DNA from: Setaria digitata
Lineage: Eukaryota > Nematoda > Chromadorea > Rhabditida > Setariidae
Direction of reading: 5' to 3'
NCBI GenBank assembly: GCA_003640385.1
Contig: RCAB01000100.1
Coordinates: 1-64,000, forward strand
Length of the DNA stretch: 64,000 bases
Program-made: the position numbers and the translations under genes
Notes under the pieces: generated by a model
Seen by the model: only the letters and a program-made list of their open reading frames with translations
Told to the model about the DNA's origin: nothing
The model's database searches: none
Shown: positions 53,501 through 64,000 of the stretch, in pieces
How the letters are laid out: each line of letters begins with the position of its first letter
Numbering within the stretch: the first letter of the stretch is position 1

Positions 53501-54797
53501 TAATTCGAATCCAATTTAATCAACAGCTAATAAAGAATTAGAATTAAATACTGATTTATAAACAGCCAATACGAAGGTGGATGGATTCTATTGTAGAAAG
53601 TTCACGGACTTAAAACTTTTGAATCAGAAGAGAATACTTGAGCTCCTGTGATAACAACCGGTTTTCTCAAATTTTCGAGCATGAATGACAGAGCACAAGC
53701 CGTATACGCTAATGTATCAGTGCCATGCAATATGACGAAACCAACATACTGGTCATAAACTTTTTGAATATCTTCACCAATACGAATCCAGTCATCAAAT
53801 GTCATATCTGATGAATCCAAAAGTGGATCATATTCAACAAGCTGAAAGTTTCGATTCTAATACCAGATTTGTCTCTTTACAGCTGTAATAAAGCAGTGTC
53901 CTATCCAATCCTCATTACTTTCCCTTAACAAAAAAACATCCGCAAAACTGGGAACTACTCAGCGTCAGACACTTCAAAATCAAACATGATGACATGTGCA
54001 GAAAACATCATTGAATGTATTAAAAGGACAGAAAATACCTTTACTGTCAAAAGCTTATGGCTTGCAAAAAGCTAAGTATCTACGTTGAATGTGTGACTTA
54101 AACTCGTTACCCAATAAACAACACGTTTTTTCAAATTCTTCAGCGGTGGCAAACAATAAGGTTTCAATTTGGCACCAGCATAATTTGTAGATACATAATC
54201 ACAGTCGTTTAACAGTGGCAAATTACGTATTGCATGGGGAAGATAATTAGCTTCTGGACGATAGACTGTAAATTATTTTTTCAGACAAACATATTTTCCT
54301 CTGTCCAACAAAATGTAATCCCCTATCTATAGAAAGAAAATATTGCAATTTGAAAACTAAATACTCAAATTTCATTATCTTGTAGAGTTATCATTTCTTT
54401 TCTCAGTTGTAATACAAAATGTTAGTTGACTCGTGAGGTATCTTACTAGAAATTATTGAAACACAATGCTCACACCTCCATCGACACATTTCATCCCAAT
54501 CGTTCCTCCTGTATAGAGTACCATAACGTGTACCTCTTGACCTCGCATTGGATTTAATGATATTTGTGAAGATACTGTTGTTAGATCTTTTGATACTTGA
54601 TGACCCAATTGCTACAAAAAGAATGAAATTACAGAATTAGTTCAGTAAAATTCTCTCAAAAAAATCATCTGTTCTAGTCTGAAACATCTCACTTTAGTAA
54701 AGGACTTAAAATTTAACAATAAAAATCTGCCAAGTTCTATAGCTCTTTTTTCAAATTCCAACTTCCCTGATGGGAAAGATGCAATTCCTACGAGCAT
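50572..54797 (-). CDS. Cytosolic L-asparaginase with ankyrin repeats (ASPG type)
   Basis: Twelve exons (54797-54693, 54611-54476, 54265-54111, 53841-53638, 53367-53157, 53001-52889, 52649-52464, 51867-51684, 51574-51319, 51139-51027, 50950-50835, 50736-50572) join in frame to 647 residues. It hydrolyses asparagine to aspartate and ammonia; the mammalian homologue was also described as a 60-kDa lysophospholipase. The nucleophile motif Y-T-G-G-T-I-G (Thr72) and second motif H-G-T-D-T (Thr173, Asp174) are intact, as is S-D-G-R-E-N-L. Residues from about 430 on form ankyrin repeats (Y-N-G-R-N-A-L-H-V-A-A-S-A-G-H; Y-S-G-R-S-A-L-H). The first 35 residues replace the shorter animal N-terminus and come from a separate exon whose ATG lies 13 bases after a TTTGATCAG acceptor. 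The intron after 53157 has a GC donor (GCAAGT). It is convergent with RMC1. Confidence 0.95.
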
Positions 54798-56868
54798 GGA
54801 AATCCTTCCACTGATCAAAAAAAAGAAATGTATCAAGATATGAAATGAGAACTATCGATTCCTTAAAACTTAAAGTGTGCGTTCAAAATGTGCCAAAATG
54901 AATGCTCAGATAAGGCAGAATTCAGCGCATTATTCAATTTTCAAATTATTAACGATAAATGACATACAGCTGCTGAGATTGGTTCTGAAAAATCATCTGA
55001 GTAAAACATGAGTGTTTTTGGTGTGTGATGCTCATCGAATGATGCCTTTTCGAAGTTCTTTGATGCCTGGTTATTTATCGAATTAAATGCCATTCTATAA
55101 AGTACCAAAGCTGGAGGAAAAGATTAATGATGTTGGAGTTACTCATCAATTACTTGATGATGGAGCGACAGCACACAATCTAAGGAGTGATCATCAAGTG
55201 TATTTAACCAAATTAATATTAAAGTATTCAAACACTCTCAGGAATTGTTATCGCCATGGCTATCTGAAACAGTACAGCGTTTAAGAGTCATAAATAAAAT
55301 GCACAGTATAACGCTAACTGCACTAGAAAAAAAAAAGTTCCGAGCTGGACATAATGCTGTCTGCTGTAAATTTGGAACCAAAACGAAACCATTCTTCAAA
55401 TTACTTGGAAAATTCGAAAATAACTGCAGTCCCAACTGGAACATATACACAACTGCACGACAATAAACACATGACAGAGTTCTCTGCTATTATGATGAGC
55501 AAATGATGGAAGCCGTCACGCACGACGCAAACAACCTGCTCTTATTATTCAGCTTTTTCATTATTTACTTTTCTACGCTTCACTAAGTAATTCAAAAAGA
55601 CCCGAAGTATCACGGATGTAACCGGAGCTGTTGTCAACGAACTGCCGATATACTGCTTCAGTTAATTAGTATTAGTACGTTATGTAGTGGTAGGATTTAA
55701 CCTATTCTATGTGGATGCATTAACGATCCATTCTTGTCGTTTGATGAAACAGCGATCAGTAACAGCATTTGTTGACTACAACGACTGATTACTAATAGTC
55801 ACTTCCATGTATTTCTCTAATTTAAATATATGAACTTCCTCAAATGTCTTCAACTTCTTTGCCTTACTTCTATTTGGAAGAGCATTCACTGCAATCAATC
55901 TATCCTGTGCTACCATGGGAACTAAAGAAAAGAAATTAGTGGTGTTTCAGCATGGTATACGGTCAATTAAAGATTAAACTAATATTTGTTAAAGAAAATA
56001 AAAATGAAAAATAGTTCGAGAAATGAACCTTTTACTTCCCATTCCCTATTTATATTCTTTAATTAAACAAATATGTTTTGATCTTTAATTGACCTGATAC
56101 CATGCTAAAACACCACTAATTACTTCCGTCAACTTTTTTTTTTTTGTGCCCGTAATTATAAACTCAATAGCCAGGACTATAATATTGTTTCAGTGTCTCC
56201 GGAAGTAGATGATTTCTTGGCTAAAAGAGGAAATGTTCCCACTTTACTGAATGATTGAAATACTTCATTCCGCAATGTTAAAAATAATCTCATTAACAAC
56301 TGAACAGGTTTTGGCAACGATTTATCCACAATGTTTTTCTCCATATATTTTTTCCTAGTCAGACAAAAAGCATCATTTTCAGCAAAATAAACACAAAAGA
56401 TGAAACATCACGAATTGGAAATGAATCGCATAAATGAAATGGAATGAGAAGACAAGATTAAGATCCAATAAAAATGAATGTCCAGCGAACAATGTCAAAA
56501 AATGACGCCTGGCAGACCAACAAAACCATTTAATGCACTTCACTTAGTAAAAAGAGCGAACATAGAGACAACAATACAATTTGAAGTCATTGTCAGGGTT
56601 AAAATTAAATAGCGGAAAAAGATAAAGCAATTCTGTCGTTTTAAGGAGAATAAATACAACATTTGGTGGATTAAAAAGCAAAGAGCTTTTCAGATATTAG
56701 GAGAGAATACAGAATTTTACTGATTTTCTCTTTACGTCAGTTACAATATAAAGTGTGTGAATACCACATTAGGATGCGATCAAAAAAAGAATACCACTGC
56801 TTTGCAGATATTCAAATTTCTTTTTCAAACCATATAATCATTACCGACTAGTAAGCTCTATTTCTGTT
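54798..56868. other. Intergenic region between SSNA1 and asparaginase with a MITE-like element
   Basis: About 2.1 kb between two minus-strand genes. The notable content is the inverted-repeat element at 55934-56121, listed separately. The short plus-strand frames at 55087-55284 and 55245-55466 match no family I know. Confidence 0.4.
55934..56121. mobile_element. MITE-like inverted-repeat element
   Basis: A left arm at 55934-55990 and a right arm at 56066-56121 are inverted copies of each other, about 57 and 56 bases long with only a handful of differences. They share A-A-T-T-A-G-T-G-G-T-G-T-T-T at the ends and G-G-T-C-A-A-T-T-A-A-A-G-A-T further in. About 75 AT-rich bases lie between. No protein is encoded, which fits a miniature inverted-repeat transposable element or a long hairpin. 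I see no clear target-site duplication, so the exact ends are uncertain. Confidence 0.75.
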
Positions 56869-57777
56869 TCACGTAAATGATGAACCTGAACTGCGAGCAC
56901 CTTCATATTCCTTTTTTACATAGTCCACTAAGCTTTGCGAAGACTCGACAAGCTAAAAAAAACAAATTTTTATAAAATTAATCATGATTACAATGTATTT
57001 TGCAAACCAAATTCAAAAAAAAAAAAGTATAGCAGCTGCTACGATTCACTTCACACTAGTGACAATACAGAGATATTCAAAAGCTCGTGGTTTTGGGGCA
57101 TCTTTTTTTTACAGCTGTAACAGGATGTAGATCAAGATTCACAGTAAGTTATAGATTGAAAGTTATGAAATCTTAAAATTGCAGGGAATATATGCAGCGA
57201 ATTACTATTGTCACATACTTTTTCATAAGTTTCATTTGCATGCGATATCGTCCTTTCTAGACGTGAGCAGATTTCTTCCTCTTTTCCTATTCTCGTATCA
57301 AGTGAGCTGAGTTTCATACGCATTTCTTCAATCTAAATAAACCAGGACTGCTCAGGAAAACATAATACCACCTTCGATTCCATATCTCCAATCTCTAAGG
57401 ACTCTGACACTCCCTTTCAAAGCCAGGCAAATAAAGTGAAAATAATAAAACTACTATACCTGTCGCGCGATTAACTCTCGGTCTTTTTTTAGATGACCAA
57501 TGACATCTTCAGTTGCTTTTTTCTGTTCTCGTAAACCATCTAGATCTAAATTCCAACTCTGAAGTCGTGTGACAAAGTCGTGCAAGTAATAACTGACTAG
57601 ATGAGTGAAGGACTTGTTTTCGAAGAGGCATTTGCGGAATGTAGGAATGAGAAAAATCAAAGTAACATACATACATCTCGATATATCTTCCAGCTGATAT
57701 CCAATCCTTGCTGACATTCCTCAAGACTTTCCTTGGCAACAGTTGCTACTTTCTTAAATTCTGAAACTTCTTTTAAG
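56869..57777 (-). CDS. ssna-1: SSNA1 (NA14) centriole/microtubule coiled-coil protein, 5' end unresolved
   Basis: Three firm exons (57558-57460, 57332-57219, 56952-56869) encode an almost wholly helical peptide matching human SSNA1 along its length. The best landmark is E-T-Y-E-K-L-V-E-S-S-Q-S-L against human A-A-Y-L-K-I-L-E-S-S-Q-T-L. SSNA1 self-assembles into fibrils, binds microtubules and acts at centrioles and basal bodies; a C. elegans homologue supports centriole stability. A fourth, upstream exon (ending 57677, starting 57777 or 57760) joins in phase 0 and is also helical. It reads C-Q-Q-G-L-D-I-S-W-K-I-Y-R-D, partly like the human start, but would make the protein longer than the usual ~105-120 residues. 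No start codon lies in it, so a first exon is missing. The stop at 56871-56869 follows a short G/S-rich tail. Confidence 0.8.
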
Positions 57778-60700
57778 CTAAATTTTGCAATTCACGTTTG
57801 CATTAGTACTATATCAATTCCAATTCAGGGCATGCCATCCTTTCGTAGCTGAAACTTCCACCTTTCAACGCAAATAAGTATGTTCCTTTTAATCATGCTT
57901 GGTAAGTATACCCTTGTCCACGTCCAGTACACCTTCGCTAAACCTCATCCGAAACTTCTAAAACTCACACACTTCCCTCTCGAATTATATTCAAAAAGAG
58001 GCCGTATCATCTTTTGGAAGGAAATGCGGTCCGGGCCGAATTACACTTGAAAATGACGAAAAGTTAGTAGGGTTTAACTGACTGTGTTGGGTGATTCGTC
58101 AACTGTTTCACTTAAATCATTTGTGCTTAGACCGATTTAGGCCTAAATCAACAGTTTCGTTTCTGAGTTGGCAATTTGCATAATAGAAGTGATTTCACTG
58201 ACTCTCATATAAAAGCACCCATTCTCAGTAGCAAATATGCCATTTCGTCGTTGTTTTGGCGCATGGCTGTTTTCATCATTTACTGGCTTTAATCTCAGAG
58301 CGTGCAACTTCTTGGTGAACTCATTTACAGTTGCTAACTATCTGAGCAAATTTTTGTAAGCACTTGTGTTTCATGCTTGTAGGGAGTGACTTCAGATCAC
58401 TGACATCATTTTTGTACATTGCGTGTTGTTTTCAGTTGACAAATTTGTCAAGTTTCTGATAGCGCCACTTTCAGAGGTGAATTTGACACCTTCTCCGTGG
58501 ACTAGTAAAAAGTTAAATCTATGAACAGACGCATCATTAGACGAGTGGCGAGTTGACATTCGATGTTTTGTTTTGTTTCTTTCCCATGGAACCTCACAGC
58601 ATCAGTAGTAGCAGCACAGTCATGCAAAGTCATCGGGAAGTATTCATAATCCTTCCTCTTACCGTCTCTTCCTCTTCTCCTTGCTCTTTATTTCGTATAT
58701 TGACTTGTTTAACTTTGTCAGCTCTTCATGTGACATCGATGCGGTCGAAAACATTTTGCGGTGAAGGGAGTGAGTGTGAATGCATTATTGTCCATAGATA
58801 TTTTCTTTCAAGACCAATCCACTCACAGTTCAGTTCAGCGATTTGTCTTGCTTCACATCACAGGTCCTACACCTGGCTGCTTGAGTGAAGTATGGAAATC
58901 ACACGGAAATCCAGTCCTGTAGAGGGTGAGTTCGTCTGATGGCACAAAGCATCCATTGCATCCTCATCTTCCGCTTCACTACTTATGCATATCATCAATA
59001 TTATTAGTAGCTGGCAGCACTTTCTACTTGCAGATGCGTTGCTCATTGCTCATACGATTTAGTCTTTTTTTTGTTTTCAGAGCCACTTTTAGCAATCAAT
59101 AGAGCAGCGATGATTGGTGAATTGTATAAACCGTGCAAAGTCCTTATTTTTCATCGAGCTTTTTAATTTTATAAAATATTTATAGATCACTTTTGTTTCA
59201 GTTGCACGTCTCGTCAGGATCTTAGCGATTCATTGGTAGCTGGAAATATATTTTTTCTCAGCTAATTGGAAAATACAAATAACGAGAATTACATTATGTA
59301 TACGATTTAGAACTATAGCTGCATGATGGAAGTTAGGAGCACTATGTTATTAGTAACGGATCTGCCTGAATACGGTCCCTTTTCTCTCCGTATCACTTCA
59401 TCCTTTTTTCCTATCTGAAAAAAATTCGAAAAATGCTTGAGATTCGTTCAGATGCATCCTCCAATACGACTTGAATCATTATATTAGATTTGAAAAATCA
59501 GTCAGAGTATGATGAGTGGGAAGACAGACGAAAGTCTTATATGTTATATTTTGCTTAATTTTAATTTTTTGGTAAAAAATTCTCTTCTTGCATAAGTTAT
59601 GCCTCGGCCACATTCTTCCAATGTTGATTTCAAATTTCCTAAATCTATTCTACTTCTTGGTGCGATATTGTCAGTGATGCTCAATATGGAACAGGCAAAA
59701 AAAACCAAGCTTTTTTCTGACGTTAATTTTATTCATTCTAGAGCTAATAGAGGGGAAAAAAAAAGATCTTTTTGCTAAATAAGTTGGCGTACACGAAAGA
59801 GCCAATCATCGTGATGGCACAACCGATAGCAGTTAAGTTTTCAGAGGATATATTCGTATAGCACTAAAGCAGCAATCCCACTTCGCAGCCATCCTTTTTG
59901 ATGGATTTTGGTTGAAAATACATGCAATGAACGTATAAGGAAAGGAAGGGGAAAATAGATGAATGGTTTATGCGAAATGTAAATATATCTGATTTCAAAA
60001 TGTCTCGCATTAAAATTGAGGAATGGGATTCGTTGAAAATGCTTCCTGTTTGTTGATTGCATACCGAGATTTATACTTAAAAGCATGAAAATTCACTATC
60101 TATTAAATGCTAGTTAGCTCCATTTGCAAATAGGCTAAGAATTCTCATTTATTTCATCGGATAGCAGCAAACGCTTAATGTTAAAAGACTATTTGCTTGG
60201 AGAAAGGGACCAACATGAACGGCCATCAGATCTGCTAGGGATCTTCACATGTCACTGGTGATAATTGTTAATCTGGTATCTCACGAAAAACTACTATTGT
60301 AACTCTCTTCTCTTACTTTTCACTTTTTATTCAATTCATTTCAGTTTCATATAGTTGATTTAAATGTTAAGAATTTCACTGCTGCTGTTCAGTGCGCACC
60401 CTAATGATGAGTTGACGCATACACGAAACCTCCCTACTCCCATTCGTTGTAAAATCATTTATAAATTAGTTTTTTTAAAGACCTAAATCTATGATCAATA
60501 TTTTTAAGGCGTTGGATTCACTTAGATTTTAGAACTCTGGATTGTAAAGATTTGAAAACTCTCGTGCATGCAACAAGAGACATTTAACATCTAATAGATT
60601 GTCGTACGGTGTAACTGGATTTCTAATGACGTTTGAGGAAAAATGATTGGTCCAGAAGATTTTATTACACAATTTATAGTCTAAAAAAAGTGTGTTTATA

Positions 60701-61676
60701 TGATATTAGAAAATGATGGTCGAATATGTATAGGACATAAACGTTTGTGGCGAAAATGACAGCTAAGTTGACAGCAGGATTTGAGGAAGTTGGAGCTAAA
60801 TAAATGGATATTCAAGATATGTCATTTTGGTCACATACTTTCTCTCAACCTTGCGCTGAACATTCAGAAAAAAAAAAAAATGATCGTTAATGTAAAATTT
60901 CGGAGGAAAAAAAAGAGTGCAATGCACACGATGGGGATCTCTGTACGCTAACAGATATTTATATTCTATGGCTGATTTCAAACTTTGTTTTACCGGTGCG
61001 GTGATTTTGGTTTGCAGCAGAGTTGCAGAAAGATTTCATGAACATTTGTCCCCAATCAATACATTCATCAAAAACACGACCTGATTCCCACTCCGATGTA
61101 TTTCAATCCAACATAACTCTGTCTTGCTCTTCTGCACTATAATTTAATGTCTAATGTGATGTTCTTGGTTTGTTTTATGCACAAAATTCTCATCTATCCA
61201 GCTTTCAGCTGAGCACCAGCAGGCCACTATGTAATTCTTCCTATTTGGTTGTTAATTTAATTTGAAAAGCTCTTTCCATGGCAGCATAGTGCAAAAGATA
61301 TCTGACTTGCTGGTATGAATAAAGGAGAGCTTGCATGTGGTAACGATGATCCCTTAGGATGTCAAATGCCACTGATAAAGGTTTTCCAGCTTAGGTTTCC
61401 CGTTCTAAATAGATGAATTAGATGGTGGTCAGCGAGTAAAACAGCATAACGACTATAGCTCAGCCAGCTAATTAACAGTTTCCAAGGAGCATTTGCTAAA
61501 AAGCACCCTGAATTATAATGATGCGTTCTCGCGAGATCTTCTAGTCCATGGAAAAGAGCTTTCTCAAGCATTTCCTCATATGAAGTTGGATTCACTTCAG
61601 TTAGGTAACGTCCCTTACCGCTGACCATCGTAGTGGTTGTTGACGGTGACAACGAATGTTTATCGATAATAACGAT

Positions 61677-61702
61677 AGTGATAACGACTAGTGATAACGA
61701 CC
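61677..61702. repeat. 13-bp tandem repeat, two copies
   Basis: Units at 61677-61689 and 61690-61702 read A-G-T-G-A-T-A-A-C-G-A-C-Y with one mismatch at the last base. A looser relative, A-T-A-A-T-A-A-C-G-A-T, precedes them. Confidence 0.6.
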
Positions 61703-62869
61703 TAATTGCTGTTCGCACTATGAAACCTCCATCATCCCCACCTAATTATCTCAACGACATTACCGCTTTCGTACTCATTCCCAACTGCAAGTGAGAACTG
61801 TCTACTTGTTCTCTCTCAGGCACCCTGCTCGTCTGATTCTTTGCAAAAGATAACGGAATAAGCTATCTCTATGGCAACAGCACATTACTCAACACTCTGC
61901 ACAGTCCACCGATTCATTTGACAGATAGCTGTCAGCATTGCTTTCCTTCTTTCTTTCATTCTCATTAGTCCTTACCCCTCTCCATCTTTTCTTAGCTCTT
62001 CTGGCAAGATTTTGTTTTTACTTCTTTTTCAGCCTCAATCACTTTTCTCTCATATGTCCCTCTCTTATCTCTGTCATGCATTACAATACACTCTCATTTC
62101 TTTACACTAGTTGCTCTGCCCTATCCTCGTATCTCGTTGTCGCACTGCACTGCATGTGACATTAACAGTGCTGCACAGCACGCAACGTTGTCTTTTTGAA
62201 ATGTTTTTCTCTAGCTCCATACCCTCACCACATTTCTCTTCCATATTCTTTTTCTCTTTCCCGAACCGCTTATCAGTGTGTAGGAGAGAGAGGACAGAGT
62301 CGATGGGCCATCTCTGGTCGGATAGCGGCATCTCTGTTTCCTCCTCCTCTCTTCCTCTCTATTTGTCCATCCTCTCAGGGAACCACCCCTCTCCTTTCCA
62401 TTGCTCCTTTGCACTCCATCCTGTTGCCTAATCGTCCCATCCCGGTTGCAAATCGTGCTACGTGTGTGGTGCGTGTACGTTACGTATTTCACGTGTTCTC
62501 ATTTTTATCGTTGTCCATTCAGCAGGTTTATTCTCTCTTCATCGTAGCAGCAGTGGTTCAGCTGTGTAACTGCTATTTGATTCCTTTAGTTAGGTAAACT
62601 GTTCGCTAGGTGCAAGACGTTATGACGGAGCGAGAAGAATGTCACGATTGTTGTTAAGATTAGTGATGTCGGTTAAACCCAAATTCCAGAGAAGAATTAA
62701 AAAGTTTGCTGCGAAAAAGATGTTGAGCAAGATGAAGTAAAACTTTGGGATGATGTTATACTAAGTTAATTATTTGTTTAAATGCACCAACTATCGTTAG
62801 GATTCCACATTAACATTGATGAAAGACCAGTTTAAAGTTCCCAGAATTAGGTTGGTAAGAATTGCTGTA

Positions 62870-63073
62870 ACATATAGTGAAGGTAGAAGCATTAGTTCTC
62901 TTTTGAAACTCTTCAGGTTTTGAAATTGTTCCAATTAATTCGAGTAAGGAGAGACAGTAGCTCGATGAGTNGACATATAGTGAAGGTAGAAGCATTAGTT
63001 CTCTTTTGAAACTCTTCACGTTTTGAAATTGTTCCAATTAATTCGAGTAAGGAGAGACAGTAGCTCGATGAGT
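62870..63073. repeat. 101-bp direct duplication joined by a single N (assembly join)
   Basis: Copies 62870-62970 and 62973-63073 are identical except for one base (CTTCAGG against CTTCACG). A lone N at 62971 separates them. The pattern is the same as at 48421-48586 and points to unmerged overlapping contig ends, not a biological duplication. Confidence 0.9.
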
Positions 63074-64000
63074 CATTTTCGAACTTGTAATCTTAGAAGT
63101 GAGAATTGTAGTCGCATGAAGAGGACAGTTTAATAATGGGACGCATCTAATCACTTTTCACTCTAGTCGATAGATGATTTCTGAGAGTTGAACTTGTAGG
63201 CAATTCTTTTTTGTCTTTGCTGTTAGGAAGTCATTTTATCCGGATTATGTTTATATTTTATCTAAAAAAGAAACGGAAAAGAAGCTCTTCGAAGATGACA
63301 GGCTTTGACTGTAATGGATGGTTCCTTCCTGATCGGTAGACATTATTACTAAGCACCCTTCAGAATAGTACATGGTTTAAATTATTCACTCTTCACATAA
63401 GGACAGTTAATACAGTGGTAGCAGTAATTGAGTTTCTGTCGCATTGATTTTAACACTAATGTTATTGGTCGTCCTTTACGTTCTGAAGTAGTTTGCTACA
63501 GCAGCTTATGAGATATTCATCTTTATCCATTTGTGACTTGATGTGTTTAATGAATTCTACGAATTGTCATCAGTGTCCAATATTCTATATTAGTTGACTA
63601 TATGCAATCGTCTTGCAGAGTGCAGAAATTGAGAAAAGCAATGGATGGATTGGCTTAGAACACTTCGTTGGAAAAACACTTGTTTTTTATTAATAGGTTT
63701 TGCTTCGTTTTCACATCACTCCATTGGGTTTTACGGCTACCATTCCGACTCTCTGTACGTCTGCCTTTGTTTGTGGCATACTTTGGACTGATAAGTCATA
63801 AACCTATGAAGACTTGGTATTCGTAATGAAGTCTTCATGGTTTTAAACTGTTTTGTTGGGTGACCGAAATTTCTAAATACTTCATGATGCTCTGTAAATA
63901 GTGCTACAGAAATACTGAAGGACATATACTATGAACAGTGGGGACAGTCATGCCATATATGCACTGTATAAATGAACAGAAAGTTCATCCATTTAGTACT

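Larger units (their letters stand above)
57778..64000. other. Right-hand region without an identified gene
   Basis: About 6.2 kb. The 61930-62620 part is pyrimidine-rich on the plus strand and less AT-rich, as in some promoter or 5' UTR regions, and is followed by a 33-codon basic frame (62639-62740). A 118-codon minus-strand frame at 61362-61718 and a 55-codon one at 58559-58392 are open but unproven (see findings). The assembly duplication at 62870-63073 lies here. I find no conserved domain, tRNA or rRNA. Confidence 0.4.

Noticed and set aside
58553..58888. 111-codon plus-strand frame rich in Ser, Cys and Phe
   Set aside because: No domain, no splice context and no match to any family I know; probably chance in pyrimidine-rich DNA.
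62107..62597. Four overlapping frames on both strands
   Set aside because: They overlap in a CT-rich stretch where stops are rare by composition, and none shows a motif.
1..64000. Bacterial endosymbiont insertions, tRNA genes, CRISPR arrays, operon-type bacterial features
   Set aside because: I looked for gene-dense bacterial-type frames, tRNA T-loop patterns and regularly spaced repeats and saw none; the recognised genes are all intron-bearing animal genes.

Overview
The window looks like nuclear DNA of a nematode, most likely a filarial or related spirurid worm; that placement is inference. It is AT-rich, its genes are cut into many short exons, and most introns end in TTTTCAG-like acceptors. 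It carries single-copy animal genes and no bacterial or viral gene that I could recognise. Two single-N joins flanked by near-identical duplicates show that it comes from a draft assembly.

Layout by coding span. (1) 520-657 (-): first exon of a flavin-containing monooxygenase running off the left edge. (2) 1547-3787 (-): CNPPD1-like membrane cyclin. (3) 6110-8904 (+): acidic, RGG/AT-hook-rich nuclear protein with a candidate Ku-binding motif. (4) 14804-19727 (+): PLD3/4-type phospholipase D. (5) 20791-28780 (-): peroxidasin. (6) 29834-31978 (-): WD40 protein closest to GNB1L/Asa1, with two unresolved exon joins. (7) 32503-40088 (-): symplekin. (8) 40550-42896 (+): shugoshin. (9) 43723-49817 (+): RMC1. 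(10) 50572-54797 (-): cytosolic L-asparaginase with C-terminal ankyrin repeats. (11) 56869-57777 (-): SSNA1. The right-hand 6 kb holds no gene I can identify.

Exon models were built by hand. I required in-frame joining and agreement with family proteins as I remember them. Apart from the WD40 gene, and one short exon missing from RMC1, every modelled join keeps frame; FMO and SSNA1 are 5' or 3' fragments. Several genes serve cell division or genome upkeep: shugoshin (centromeric cohesion), SSNA1 (centriole), GNB1L-like (PIKK stability) and possibly the Ku-motif protein. Others serve mRNA 3' processing (symplekin), endolysosomal traffic (RMC1, PLD3/4), basement membrane crosslinking (peroxidasin) and asparagine metabolism. 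Symplekin and shugoshin are divergent across 461 bp, and RMC1 lies 0.8 kb downstream of shugoshin on the same strand. No operon is proven.
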